From NCBI RefSeq assembly GCF_000214175.1, contig NC_015564.1, forward strand, positions 4,154,001-4,218,000: a stretch of 64,000 nt of DNA, given 5' to 3'. Made by a program: the position numbers and the translations under genes. The notes under the pieces are model-generated. The model did no database searches and was not told the DNA's origin. It saw only the letters and a program-made list of their open reading frames with translations. This document shows, one piece after another, positions 56,264 to 64,000 of this stretch (positions are counted from its first letter, which is position 1; each line of letters begins with the position of its first letter). This DNA comes from Hoyosella subflava DQS3-9A1. GTDB taxonomy: Bacteria; Actinomycetota; Actinomycetes; Mycobacteriales; Mycobacteriaceae.

Positions 56264-56334
56264 GCCGATGTAGTTCAATGGCAGAACATCAGCTTCCCAA
56301 GCTGAATACGCGGGTTCGATTCCCGTCATCGGCT
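56264..56334 (+). tRNA. tRNA-Gly (anticodon CCC)
   Basis: The acceptor stem GCCGATG pairs perfectly with CATCGGC. The anticodon stem TCAGC/GCTGA encloses loop TTCCCAA, giving CCC. The T arm is GCGGG-TTCGATT-CCCGT. The discriminator is T and CCA is not encoded. Length is 71 nt. Confidence 0.95.
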
Positions 56335-56343
56335 CGTATGCAA

Positions 56344-56378
56344 AACCCCAGCTCAGAGCGTGTTTCTGGGCTGGGGTT
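56344..56378 (+). terminator. Hairpin terminator after tRNA-Gly
   Basis: AACCCCAGC (56344-56352) pairs exactly with GCTGGGGTT (56370-56378) nine bases after the tRNA end. The following 347 nt up to the MmpS-like gene hold no ORF I would support. Confidence 0.85.
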
Positions 56379-56725
56379 CATGCTTTGGGGACACGGCTGG
56401 CACCTCCACAGCACCTCCCGCACGGCGTGTAGACGAGCTGTGGACCGGGCAGCACGACCGACATGGCGGGTCGTCCGCCATAGCTGTGCCGAACGTAACG
56501 TAAGACGAGGCCGAAGCCGCTGTAATACTCGCGGTGACACTGGTGGGCTGGTTCGAGACGGGCAAAGTGCAGAAATAGATCTACCCCGCTGCGGTAAACC
56601 TGCCTGCATCACGACGTCTCTGGCACGGCCCTGTAATAAATCGATCACTCGTGGCGATTTGTCGTAAGCGTACGAACGCCAATGTCATACTCGCGTCATT
56701 TCCGTGAACGAAAGGGCCATCGCCA

Positions 56726-57310
56726 GTGCCAGATCAGCCCCCACCCCAGCAACCGAATCCCGGACAACCCAATCCGGGGCAGTATCCGCAGGGCGGCCAG
56801 CCGTACCCTCCGCAAGGCGGGCAGTCCGGCGGGTACCCACCCCAGGGCGGGCAGTACGGGCCACCACCGGGGTACTACCAGCAGCCACCCAAGAAAAAGA
56901 AGAAGTGGCCGTGGATTCTCGGCGGAATCATCCTGTTCTTCGTGCTAATTTTCGGCGGCTGCATGGCACTGATTGGTGGGGTCGCGACCGAACTCGACAG
57001 GGAGTCGGAGCGCGAAGTCACTGTCACCTACGAGGTCGAGGGCGACACGCAAAGCGCTTCCATCACCTACTCGGGCCGCGATTTCAACACCGCGCAAGAC
57101 ACAAACGTCGCCCTCCCGTGGACGACCGACGTAACAATCGCTGGTCTCGGCAAGACTGTTTCGCTTTCGGCGAGCAACGATTACGACACGGGTGGGCAGA
57201 TCACCTGCCGCATCCGGGTGGGTGAACAGGTCATTTCAGAGCAGACCTCCAGTGGACCCTTCGCTACCGCAAGTTGCATCGGCAACGCAGGCGACGCAAC
57301 CGACGAATAG
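56726..57310 (+). CDS. MmpS-like membrane protein with Pro/Gly/Gln-rich N-terminus
   Basis: The 194-residue protein opens with a low-complexity cytoplasmic segment of PPQGGQYGPPPGYYQQ-type repeats (about 1-55), then KKKKK, one membrane helix (about 61-85, WILGGIILFFVLIFGGCMAL) and an outer beta domain (about 95-190) of the MmpS family (VTYEVEGD, SITYSGRDF, LPWTTDV). MmpS proteins assist MmpL lipid exporters in mycobacteria, but no mmpL is in this window. The GTG start at 56726 has GAAAGG upstream. A hairpin follows at 57412. Conserved Cys in ITCRI and ASCIG may form a disulfide. Confidence 0.82.
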   Translation: MPDQPPPQQPNPGQPNPGQYPQGGQPYPPQGGQSGGYPPQGGQYGPPPGYYQQPPKKKKKWPWILGGIILFFVLIFGGCMALIGGVATELDRESEREVTVTYEVEGDTQSASITYSGRDFNTAQDTNVALPWTTDVTIAGLGKTVSLSASNDYDTGGQITCRIRVGEQVISEQTSSGPFATASCIGNAGDATDE

Positions 57311-57411
57311 CAGGCACGCCCTGGGGTTGCATCAGCACCTCCAGGGCACCTCCACCTCCTAGCGGGTAGCCACGTAGCGAACCCGCACGCCGCAGGATCG
57401 GCTCACACAGA

Positions 57412-57449
57412 AACGCCCTGGTAGAGGTCTTTTCGTCCGCCAGGGCGTT
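57412..57449 (+). terminator. Hairpin after MmpS-like gene
   Basis: AACGCCCTGG (57412-57421) pairs exactly with CCAGGGCGTT (57440-57449) around an 18-nt loop containing TCTTTTCG. It is about 100 nt past the stop. Confidence 0.7.
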
Positions 57450-57546
57450 CGTATCTCACCTAATTGCACGTTTGTCCGGAAAATTAACGGCGACGGGAGC
57501 GCCGATCTCGGTAATGGCCCGGGTGTCGCTGATACCATCGCAGCCC

Positions 57547-58287
57547 ATGGCCACCGAAATCACTCCCAAGAAACTAAAAAAGATTAAGGGCTGGTTTTCA
57601 CGGCTCGACCAGAAAATTTTCAAGTTTCTCCTTAATGAGGCTGATGACCTTTGCGGGGGAGGAGATGCCGCTGAGATTGGCGTCTACCTCGGCAAAAGCG
57701 CAGTCCTCATCGGAAGCTATATGCGACCGGGTGAGGTTCTTACGGTCGTGGACCTTTTTGGAGCCCCAGCCTCTGATGACGATAATCGGGAAGAAAACAA
57801 GATCTTCGCACCGAAGATCAGTATCGAGAAGTTTCGTGAAAACTTCTTAAGGTTCCACCCGGAGTTGCCAGTCACTATCCAGGGTCTCAGCTCAGTTATC
57901 ACCGACCACGCCAGTCACGGCAGCCACAAGTTCGTTCACGTCGACGCATCGCACCAGTACGAGCACGCAAAAGAAGACATTGCCTCTGCCAGGGTGCTGC
58001 TCAAGCCCCAAGGCATCGTCGCGGTGGACGATTATCTGCACCCAAACTATCCGGGGGTTGGCGCTGCACTATGGGACGCTGTCGCAGGTGGGCTCAACCC
58101 CGTCCTGCTCACTCCTTTTAAATTTTACGGCACATGGGGCGACCCCCAGCCCTGGAAAGACCGGGTCGCGGAAAATTTGGACATACTCGGTGCGCCACAC
58201 GAAGAAATCTCTTTGCGAGGTACACGCGTGCACAGATTTTCCATCGAGCTGCCCGTTATTGTGCGCAAGCTATTGAAACTAAGTTAA
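57547..58287 (+). CDS. Class I SAM-dependent methyltransferase (Methyltransf_24-like)
   Basis: About 246 residues from the ATG at 57547; 57514 is an alternative. The SAM-binding glycine region is AAEIGVYLGKSAVLIG (about 41-56), the acidic residue after beta-2 is VVDLFG, and the later strand has FVHVDASHQYEHAKEDI and IVAVDDYLHPNYPGV. This is the pattern of the methyltransferases that act on sugars in polysaccharide or glycolipid synthesis. The Lys-rich N-terminus (PKKLKKIKGWFSRLDQKIFK) and lower GC distinguish it from its neighbours and suggest acquisition. It has no partner gene close by. Confidence 0.82.
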   Translation: MATEITPKKLKKIKGWFSRLDQKIFKFLLNEADDLCGGGDAAEIGVYLGKSAVLIGSYMRPGEVLTVVDLFGAPASDDDNREENKIFAPKISIEKFRENFLRFHPELPVTIQGLSSVITDHASHGSHKFVHVDASHQYEHAKEDIASARVLLKPQGIVAVDDYLHPNYPGVGAALWDAVAGGLNPVLLTPFKFYGTWGDPQPWKDRVAENLDILGAPHEEISLRGTRVHRFSIELPVIVRKLLKLS

Positions 58288-58368
58288 TACCCGCACGGAA
58301 GGAGATGGCGCTGCCCGCTGGGCGCAAGTACCTACGAAGCCGCGTGCTTTGCGTATGCTGGCCCACGT

Positions 58369-58656
58369 TTGGAGGATGAGCAACGGCTCTCCGCGCTCGT
58401 AGCCGGTGGGACGGCCGGTGCCTTTGTCGGCTTTGGGACGCTGCTCGTCTGGTTCTCCGTCGGTGCTGGTGAAGGTACGACCCTTTGGAGTTCCTCCGCA
58501 GTCGGAGCGGTGGTGGTAGGAGATCCATTCTCAGCGCCCACCGAGCGTTGCGCTTCGCCTGCCGCGAGACCGACTGTCGCCGCCACGGCAGCCTCCGCCC
58601 CTCAGGAAGCGCTTCCTGCGCGCGCGTCCAAAGTAGTACGCGGACTGGTCAGTTAG
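58369..58656 (+). CDS. Doubtful small ORF with one hydrophobic segment
   Basis: A 95-codon TTG-started frame holds one hydrophobic stretch (AFVGFGTLLVWFSVGAG) and an Ala-rich end. Its third-position GC is only weakly biased, and the opposite strand is also open. I list it because it is the only candidate in the 459-nt gap between the methyltransferase and the secreted protein. It may not be a gene. Confidence 0.2.
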   Translation: MEDEQRLSALVAGGTAGAFVGFGTLLVWFSVGAGEGTTLWSSSAVGAVVVGDPFSAPTERCASPAARPTVAATAASAPQEALPARASKVVRGLVS

Positions 58657-58746
58657 GAATGCAGCGGAAGTGCGTCAACGCATCTCCAGATGTGGAATCA
58701 TGCGGCAGCGCCTACCCGGCTACCGGGGCAGTCTCGGCGTACCGAC

Positions 58747-59274
58747 TTAGATGGAGCCGAAGAGGCCTCCGACAAAATCAAAATCGAGGCTTCCGCCACC
58801 TCCACTGGACGGGATGCGAAGGGATCGCGTGTCGACGGTGTTTGACGCCGTCAGCGAGTTGCAGGATGTGGTGAACAAATAATCACCTTCGAGCGCCGAT
58901 TGCGGAATGCTGATCAGCTCGGCGAGGTCACTGAAAACAGGGGCGAGGTCCGCCGTGCCGCCTCCTGAACCCTCAGAGAATGGGTGGGTAAAGCCATGGG
59001 GGACAAGAACCCCGTCTTCCCCGGGCCAGGGTGATCCCTCTTGAAAATGGATCGATAAGATGATTCCGGGTCCGCCAGCAATGACTACTGTACAGTCCGT
59101 CGCGTACTGGCCGCCGGGCGTTACACGCGCATTCTCGATGGATACGTCGAGGATGTAGCCGGTGATGCTGATATCGACGTCGGCTTCGACGGTGTCGGCA
59201 GCAGCGGTTGCAGTAGGGATAAGGAGAGCTGCGGCAGTCGCCAATGCGATCGTGGCGGGGCGTGAGAACGGCAT
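58747..59274 (-). CDS. Secreted protein of unknown function
   Basis: The 175-residue protein has a signal peptide (MPFSRPATIALATAAALLIP, cleavage near TAAAD) and a mature beta-rich domain with two cysteines (TDCTVV and TTSCNS) that could pair. The C-terminus is SGGGGSLDFDFVGGLFGS, a low-complexity end seen in several exported actinobacterial proteins. I do not recognise a family. It is convergent with the preceding gene and has no operon partner. Confidence 0.75.
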   Translation of the reverse strand: MPFSRPATIALATAAALLIPTATAAADTVEADVDISITGYILDVSIENARVTPGGQYATDCTVVIAGGPGIILSIHFQEGSPWPGEDGVLVPHGFTHPFSEGSGGGTADLAPVFSDLAELISIPQSALEGDYLFTTSCNSLTASNTVDTRSLRIPSSGGGGSLDFDFVGGLFGSI

Positions 59275-60061
59275 CTAGGGGGCCTTTCGCAAAATCGGGA
59301 AAATAGGGCGGCGCAACCAAAGGTAGCCGTGGTGCGAAGGCCACGCCCGGCAGAGCGAGAAAGTTAATTCGAACGCACGACAATTTTTCGAACGAATGGG
59401 CCCGCCCCGAAACTATGCAGAGAGTCCGGAAATCCAGGGTGCGCCGGTCGCTCCGGAAGAGCAATTGTCACAATCGCACACAAACCTCGGGAACTCGCAC
59501 GCGCGGTCTTTGAGCGAGGGCTAACGACGGTGCGAGCGCAACTCCGGACTCTCCCCTGTTGTGCCGGCGGGAGCCTCGGCATGAGGGAGCGCAGCACGTT
59601 GGCAAAGCAGCGTTCGACCGCCTAGGGTGCGGCGATCGCCGCGTGCATGGCACACACCGCTGCTGATCACACGGCTCTTTGCCCGGATACTGACGAATAG
59701 AGGACCGATACCCTATCACCGATCTAGAGTGGGGTCTTAGGACTCTTCTCAGCGCAACCCGTTCCTGATGATCAAGTTCCAGCTAGCGAGCGGTCACCTA
59801 TAAATGGCCAGTGCCAGACGCTGTCAAACAGATCGAGCGGGTCACCTTCGTTCACCGAGCGCTATGGAAGTTTGTTCAGGGGGCACGGATCCCCGATTAA
59901 CCCAGAAGCGGGTCGGCTCCTGCGACGCTACATTCTCGACGGTCCGAACCGGCTTCTTAACGTCGTCCTCAAGGCGACACGAACCTGGTGGGGCGCGAGT
60001 CCCTGTCCAGCCGCTGGCCACGGACGCCGCCGCGGCGGTAGATGTGCCGAAATGCTGACAC
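59275..60061. other. 787-nt region without a supported gene
   Basis: This lies between the start of the secreted-protein gene and the end of dcd. The short frames on both strands have Arg-rich shadow composition and no ribosome-binding site or motif. I see no tRNA, clear hairpin or repeat. It may contain decayed coding DNA. Confidence 0.5.
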
Positions 60062-60625
60062 CTACTGAAAGTTCATGTACGCCTTCGACGGTGTGGGGCC
60101 GCGCTGCCCCTGATACTTCGACCCGGTTTTGGCACTGCCGTACGGATGCTCTGCTGGGCTTGAAAGACGGATCAAACACAGCTGCCCGATCTTCATGCCC
60201 GGCCATAGCGTGATCGGCAGATTCGCGACGTTGGACAACTCAAGCGTGATGTGGCCGTTGAAACCAGGATCGATGAATCCTGCAGTGGAGTGGGTCAGAA
60301 GCCCAAGCCGCCCCAGGGATGATTTCCCTTCAAGCCGACCGGCAAGATCGTGCGGCAACGTACAGATTTCGAGTGTCGAACCGAGAACGAACTCACCGGG
60401 GTGCAGTACGAACGGCTCATTATCAGGCGCCTCGACCAGCGACGTTAACTCGTCCTGCCGCAGTTTCGGGTCGATGTGCGTGTACCGGGTGTTGTTGAAA
60501 ACCCGAAAGTACCGGTCGAGTCTCACATCGACGCTTGAGGGCTGCACGAGCGAATCGTCGTACGGTTCGATTTGGAGGCGGCGAGCGGCGAGTTCAGCTC
60601 TGATATCGCGGTCAGAAAGCAGCAC
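60062..60625 (-). CDS. dcd: dCTP deaminase (probably bifunctional, dUMP-forming)
   Basis: Dcd converts dCTP towards dUMP for thymidylate synthesis. The Mycobacterium tuberculosis enzyme (Rv0321, 190 residues) does both deamination and dUTP hydrolysis. From GTG 60625 this protein is about 187-188 residues. It starts VLLSDRDI and has [14 protein letters not shown], the trimer-core [20 protein letters not shown] (Ser/Arg/Glu active-site residues in GKSSLGR and [10 protein letters not shown]) and the C-terminal [16 protein letters not shown] lid. The open frame extends to 60730, but that part is not family-like. Confidence 0.95.
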   Translation of the reverse strand: MLLSDRDIRAELAARRLQIEPYDDSLVQPSSVDVRLDRYFRVFNNTRYTHIDPKLRQDELTSLVEAPDNEPFVLHPGEFVLGSTLEICTLPHDLAGRLEGKSSLGRLGLLTHSTAGFIDPGFNGHITLELSNVANLPITLWPGMKIGQLCLIRLSSPAEHPYGSAKTGSKYQGQRGPTPSKAYMNFQ

Positions 60626-60861
60626 CGTTAGAGGGTAGCGGGGATTCGCCCGAAGTCCATGCCCCGGGTTTCCGGCAAGTGGGCGGTTATGCGCGAGTTT
60701 CGGCGCCAGAATGACTACACAACTGCCCACTCGTGCCCCTAGGTCCCACGGGTGCCCCTACTTTCCCGACGGCGGTACGTACCTGAATAATCAGCCGGAA
60801 GCCCACGACGACGCGGATTCGTCATACGATGTGGCTAATACGCCGCGCGAAAGGACTGGAA

Positions 60862-61101
60862 ATGACCGCGCCAGGCAAAGAGAAGACTTCCCTGTTCACC
60901 GCGAAACGGGTCGCGGCGCTAGTGCTCGCCGTCCTCGCGCTGATCTTGATATTCCAGAACACAGTCCGCGTTTCAATAAGCGTGCTGTGGCTCAGCCTGG
61001 AATGGCCGATGTGGCTCGCACTCTCAATCATCTTCGCACTCGGGCTTGCGGTCGGCGTCCTAGTGGGCCGGAGTCGCACGAAGCGCAAATATGGCCGGTG
61101 A
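60862..61101 (+). CDS. LapA-domain (DUF1049) small membrane protein
   Basis: The 79-residue protein has two membrane helices (about 15-34 and 47-68) with the family motif FQNTVRVSISVLWLSLEWPMW and a basic tail GRSRTKRKYGR. In Escherichia coli LapA helps regulate lipopolysaccharide synthesis, but the actinobacterial role is unknown. AAGGA lies six bases before the ATG at 60862. Twelve bases separate it from the next small membrane protein gene, so the two are likely co-transcribed. Confidence 0.85.
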   Translation: MTAPGKEKTSLFTAKRVAALVLAVLALILIFQNTVRVSISVLWLSLEWPMWLALSIIFALGLAVGVLVGRSRTKRKYGR

Positions 61102-61112
61102 AGGCGATATCT

Positions 61113-61358
61113 ATGGCATCTAAAGGTCCACGCACCGGTGACGTAATTCTCTACGTCATCATCTCCGCCGTCTTCCTGAGTTCTGTCACCGCGATCGCAG
61201 TCGTCTTTCCTGAAGTGCGGCAGCCACTGATCTTGCTGGTGGCGATCCCGATGTGCATCGGTTTTCTTGTCCTGTACGGCTTCGATGTCTGGCGCGACCG
61301 TGACGGAACCGACAACGATAGACGGGTTATATCCCGGAAGGCACGCGACGAAAACTGA
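61113..61358 (+). CDS. Two-helix small membrane protein
   Basis: The 81-residue protein has two membrane helices (about 10-29 and 37-57) and a charged C-terminus (WRDRDGTDNDRR). No family is recognised. The open frame extends far upstream through the LapA-type gene, but only this part has membrane-protein composition in frame. The start ATG at 61113 is 11 bp after the preceding stop. Probable partner of that gene. Confidence 0.65.
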   Translation: MASKGPRTGDVILYVIISAVFLSSVTAIAVVFPEVRQPLILLVAIPMCIGFLVLYGFDVWRDRDGTDNDRRVISRKARDEN

Positions 61359-61416
61359 GGCGATCACAACACTCGTCTACAGCCGGTAGCCGCAGTGCTG
61401 CCCCTAGACTCAAATC

Positions 61417-62763
61417 GTGCAAATCGCTGGGTCTGGAGATTGGGAGCCATCGTCCTCGGTGGCGGCCGGGGCACTCCCTTCCCGGCGCGTCCTCGCTGCG
61501 GATTCACTCGTGTCCCTCGCGTCGAACGTCTTCGGCGCGATGTCGAACCTCATTTTCTGGGTGGTTGCAGCGTTCCTCTACAGCGCGGCGGATGTCGGAT
61601 CAGCGGGCGTCGTCATCGGTGCTGCGCTCGGCCTAAGCACACTATCCAACTTCGGAATGGGGACGCTCGCGACACAATACTTGCCAATGTCGGGGTCGCT
61701 GGCGATGCGCTGGTTCTTCCGCAGTCACTACGCGGTGTTCACCGCAAGCCTCGTGACGGGCACTGCGTTTGTGATCGTCGCACCCCGGAGTCTACTTTTT
61801 GGCAGCCCCACTGAAGTCGCCATGTTCCCGGTCCTGGTGGCAATTCTGTCGATCTCGATGCTGTACGACCCTGCCGCTTCGGGACTGGGTCGCGCTCGAT
61901 GGGGAGCGTTGGCAAACGTCAGCCATGCGATGATGCGACTGCTGCTGCTTCCGCTTTTCGCGGTGGTGCCGTTCGGCACGATTGGTGTGGTTCTCGCCTG
62001 GTTTTTGCCGGTGACGATCCTGGTACCCATTTTGAGCGTCGCAATCATGTCCCGCATCGGCACGACAAAACTGACCGAGATCGCTCCCCGGCAAATCCGC
62101 CGCGGCCAGTTGTTGCGCGATTTCCGCAAGTCTTTCGCTCCAGCCCTGCTAGCAGCCCTGGTTCCGGCGCTCCTGCCGCTGATCGTGATGGTCACTCTCG
62201 GAAGAGAGCAGGCGGGGTACTACATCGTGACGTTTTCATTGGTGATGATGTTGGCGGTTCTCATGTCGGCGACGGTTGGCCCGTTCGTCACAGCAGCAGG
62301 TGATTACGCAACGGACCTGGCGGGCCTCACCTACCGGTTCGGCTTCGTCCTGGTGCTGGCCACCTTGGCCAGCACAATGTTTCTCGCGATTATTGCGCCG
62401 ACCGGATTGGGCATCATCGGTGAGGACTATCGCACATACGGTGGGCCCCTATTGGCCCTGGCCGCGGCAGCCATCCCGTTTCTTGCGCTGCAAGCGTTCT
62501 ACGGGGCGTTCTCCCAGCTCCGCAGGGACTACCGGAAAGTGATCGCAAGCCAGTTCTTGAGCACCGCAACGTTGCTGCTCGGGGCGACCATTTTCGCTGG
62601 TCAATACGGCCTTGTCGCCGTCGGCTGGTCCTTCCTCCTCGCTGAGGCACTGGTTGCGGCAGTGGTCTTCGTTCCCACCGTTCGAGCGATTCGCGCAGCT
62701 ACCCGCATGCGTGAGCCTGGACGGGCCTATCGGGGCGCTGCGGGAAGCACAGTCGCTACCTGA
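61417..62763 (+). CDS. Polysaccharide flippase-like (MOP superfamily) membrane protein
   Basis: The 448-residue protein has about 12 membrane helices throughout, with the fold signature of Wzx/RfbX-type exporters (NVFGAMSNLIFWVVAAFL at the start, then a regular helix series and the paired domain boundary near 225). It probably flips lipid-linked sugars or a similar lipid across the membrane. The GTG at 61417 is the first start of the frame. No glycosyltransferases are adjacent, so the substrate is open; udgA and the methyltransferase nearby could act in the same pathway. Confidence 0.8.
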   Translation: MQIAGSGDWEPSSSVAAGALPSRRVLAADSLVSLASNVFGAMSNLIFWVVAAFLYSAADVGSAGVVIGAALGLSTLSNFGMGTLATQYLPMSGSLAMRWFFRSHYAVFTASLVTGTAFVIVAPRSLLFGSPTEVAMFPVLVAILSISMLYDPAASGLGRARWGALANVSHAMMRLLLLPLFAVVPFGTIGVVLAWFLPVTILVPILSVAIMSRIGTTKLTEIAPRQIRRGQLLRDFRKSFAPALLAALVPALLPLIVMVTLGREQAGYYIVTFSLVMMLAVLMSATVGPFVTAAGDYATDLAGLTYRFGFVLVLATLASTMFLAIIAPTGLGIIGEDYRTYGGPLLALAAAAIPFLALQAFYGAFSQLRRDYRKVIASQFLSTATLLLGATIFAGQYGLVAVGWSFLLAEALVAAVVFVPTVRAIRAATRMREPGRAYRGAAGSTVAT

Positions 62764-62827
62764 TTGTGAACCACTTCGCAAGATGGCGTATTGGCAGCAG
62801 CGGATCTACCACGTAAACTGAGCTAAG

Positions 62828-62841
62828 TTACTGGCGAGTAG
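62828..62841. promoter_or_regulatory. Palindromic operator-like site upstream of fadE5-like gene
   Basis: TTACTGGCGAGTAG, with flank GCTAAG, matches the etfD site 1 (GCTAAG then TTACTAGCGAGTAA) at all but two of the 20 positions. It lies 62 bp before the start codon. Confidence 0.7.
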
Positions 62842-62903
62842 TTACAGAATGACTAGCCAAGCCGGTATAGCGACCGCATCAATCTCAACGGAGAGAGCTA
62901 AGA

Positions 62904-64000
62904 ATGGGCCACTACAAGAGCAACGTCCGTGACCTGGAGTTCAACCTTTTCGAGTTCCTGCAGCTGGACGATGTCCTCAAGTCGGGAGAGTTCGGTGACC
63001 TCGATACCGACACTGTCCGTGACATGCTGACCGAGGTTGCGCGACTGGCTGAGGGTCCTCTTGCTGAGGCCTACGCCGACGCAGACCGTAACCCGCCGGT
63101 ATTCGACCCCGAAACCCACGAGGTCACACTGCCCGAGTCGTTCAAGAAGTCCTTCAAGGCTCTCTGGGATGGCGAGTGGTACCGCATGGGGCTTGCCGAA
63201 GAAATCGGCGGTATCCCCGCTCCGCGCACCGTTGTGTGGGCGATCGCTGAGATGCTCCTCGGGTCGCAGCCTGCAGCGTTCATGTACCAGGCGGGACCGT
63301 CGTTCGCGAACGTCCTGTACCACCTCGGCACCGAAGAGCAGAAGAAGTGGGCCGAGCACGTCGTCGAGAGCGGCTGGGGCGCCACCATGGTGCTTACTGA
63401 GCCCGACGCTGGTTCCGACGTGGGCGCCGGACGCACGAAGGCTGTGCAGCAGGAAGACGGCACCTGGCACATCGAGGGCGTCAAGCGATTCATCACCTCC
63501 GCGACCTCCGATGACCTCTTCCCCAACATCATGCACCTCGTCCTCGCCCGCCCTGAAGGTTCAGGCCCAGGCACCAAGGGACTGAGCCTGTTCTTCGTGC
63601 CTAAGTACCACGTTGACTGGGAGACCGGCGAATACGGCGAGCACAACGGCGTTTTCGTGACCGGCGTCGAGCACAAGATGGGCCTGAAGGCTTCGTCGAC
63701 GTGTGAGCTGACATTCGGCCAGCACGGTAAACCAGCGGTGGGCTGGCTCGTCGGTGAGGTTCACGACGGCATTGCCCAGATGTTCGAGGTGATCGAGCAT
63801 GCTCGCATGATGGTCGGCACCAAGGCGATCTCGACCCTCTCAACCGGTTACCTGAACGCTCTCGAGTACGCGAAGGAGCGCGTGCAGGGTGCGGACATGA
63901 CGCAGATGACCGACAAGACGGCCCCGCGCGTACCGATCACCCGGCACCCTGACGTTCGCCGCAGCCTGATGACGCAGAAGGCGTATTCCGAGGGCCTTCG
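62904..64000 (+). CDS. fadE5: FadE5-like acyl-CoA dehydrogenase, 3' end outside window
   Basis: About 365 residues of a roughly 610-residue protein are visible. FadE5 oxidises acyl-CoA with FAD at the first step of beta-oxidation. The N-terminus [19 protein letters not shown] is the typical start of mycobacterial FadE5 (Rv0244c), and the FAD/substrate motif [20 protein letters not shown] and [14 protein letters not shown] are present. The ATG at 62904 has GGAGAGAG upstream. Electrons from this enzyme would go to ETF and then to the EtfD-like reductase at 45041. The shared palindrome upstream supports common control. Confidence 0.95.
   Translation, partial: MGHYKSNVRDLEFNLFEFLQLDDVLKSGEFGDLDTDTVRDMLTEVARLAEGPLAEAYADADRNPPVFDPETHEVTLPESFKKSFKALWDGEWYRMGLAEEIGGIPAPRTVVWAIAEMLLGSQPAAFMYQAGPSFANVLYHLGTEEQKKWAEHVVESGWGATMVLTEPDAGSDVGAGRTKAVQQEDGTWHIEGVKRFITSATSDDLFPNIMHLVLARPEGSGPGTKGLSLFFVPKYHVDWETGEYGEHNGVFVTGVEHKMGLKASSTCELTFGQHGKPAVGWLVGEVHDGIAQMFEVIEHARMMVGTKAISTLSTGYLNALEYAKERVQGADMTQMTDKTAPRVPITRHPDVRRSLMTQKAYSEGL

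Noticed and set aside
56264-56334. tRNA-Gly as attachment site of an integrated element
   Set aside because: I found no integrase gene and no repeat of the tRNA 3' end downstream within the window.
59468-59719. Small minus-strand frame in the gap left of dcd
   Set aside because: Arg/Pro/Cys-rich shadow composition, no ribosome-binding site, no recognised motif.

Overview
The window reads as chromosomal DNA from a mycolic-acid actinomycete (order Mycobacteriales). GC content is moderate to high, and there are close relatives of Mycobacterium tuberculosis genes from the Rv0321-Rv0384 neighbourhood: dcd, udgA, a paired Hsp70-like set, an alaA/aspC aminotransferase, an EtfD-like (Rv0338c) iron-sulfur reductase, iniR, iniB-iniA-iniC, dnaK-grpE-dnaJ-hspR, clpB, an Rv0383c-like gene and pyrE. 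A Hoyosella-like genus would fit, but I cannot prove the species from sequence alone.

Layout. 1-10025 (minus): most of a very large non-ribosomal peptide synthetase that runs off the left edge. 10409-13091: a small membrane protein, then the minus-strand genes pyrE, a short-chain dehydrogenase and an Rv0383c-like membrane protein. 13197-20919 (minus): the protein-quality-control block clpB, a TetR regulator, hspR, dnaJ, grpE and dnaK, with HspR-type inverted repeats (HAIR) in front of clpB and dnaK. 21102-43199: a small membrane protein and a greatly enlarged iniBAC locus. In it, iniB encodes about 4330 residues of repeats (the mycobacterial protein is about 480), followed by two dynamin-like GTPases. 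Divergent from it is an operon of a membrane-anchored Hsp70-fold protein overlapping the IniR-type ATPase regulator. 43389-48070: a secreted chymotrypsin-like protease and the EtfD-like reductase. 48151-49367: a DUF559/AbiEi-like gene bracketed by imperfect 56-bp direct repeats. 49458-56189: alaA, two more membrane-anchored Hsp70-fold proteins, udgA and a double-VOC protein. 56264-64000: tRNA-Gly(CCC), an MmpS-like protein, a methyltransferase in AT-richer DNA, a secreted protein, dcd, two small membrane proteins, a polysaccharide flippase-like protein and the start of a FadE5-like acyl-CoA dehydrogenase.

How the genes fit together. HspR probably represses both dnaK-grpE-dnaJ-hspR and clpB through the HAIR sites. 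The iniB-iniA-iniC genes and iniR form a cell-envelope stress module in mycobacteria. Here that module is joined by three proteins of one architecture: a degenerate Hsp70/actin-fold domain in the cytoplasm, one membrane helix and a long Pro-rich tail outside. All three lack the catalytic Asp of the phosphate-1 loop. The giant repeat IniB, the paired GTPases, the co-operonic Hsp70-like protein and the regulator are the best candidate here for an undescribed system. Separately, one palindrome (TTACTnGCGAGTAA-like) lies upstream of both the etfD-like and fadE5-like genes, which in mycobacteria belong to the same beta-oxidation electron-transfer route.
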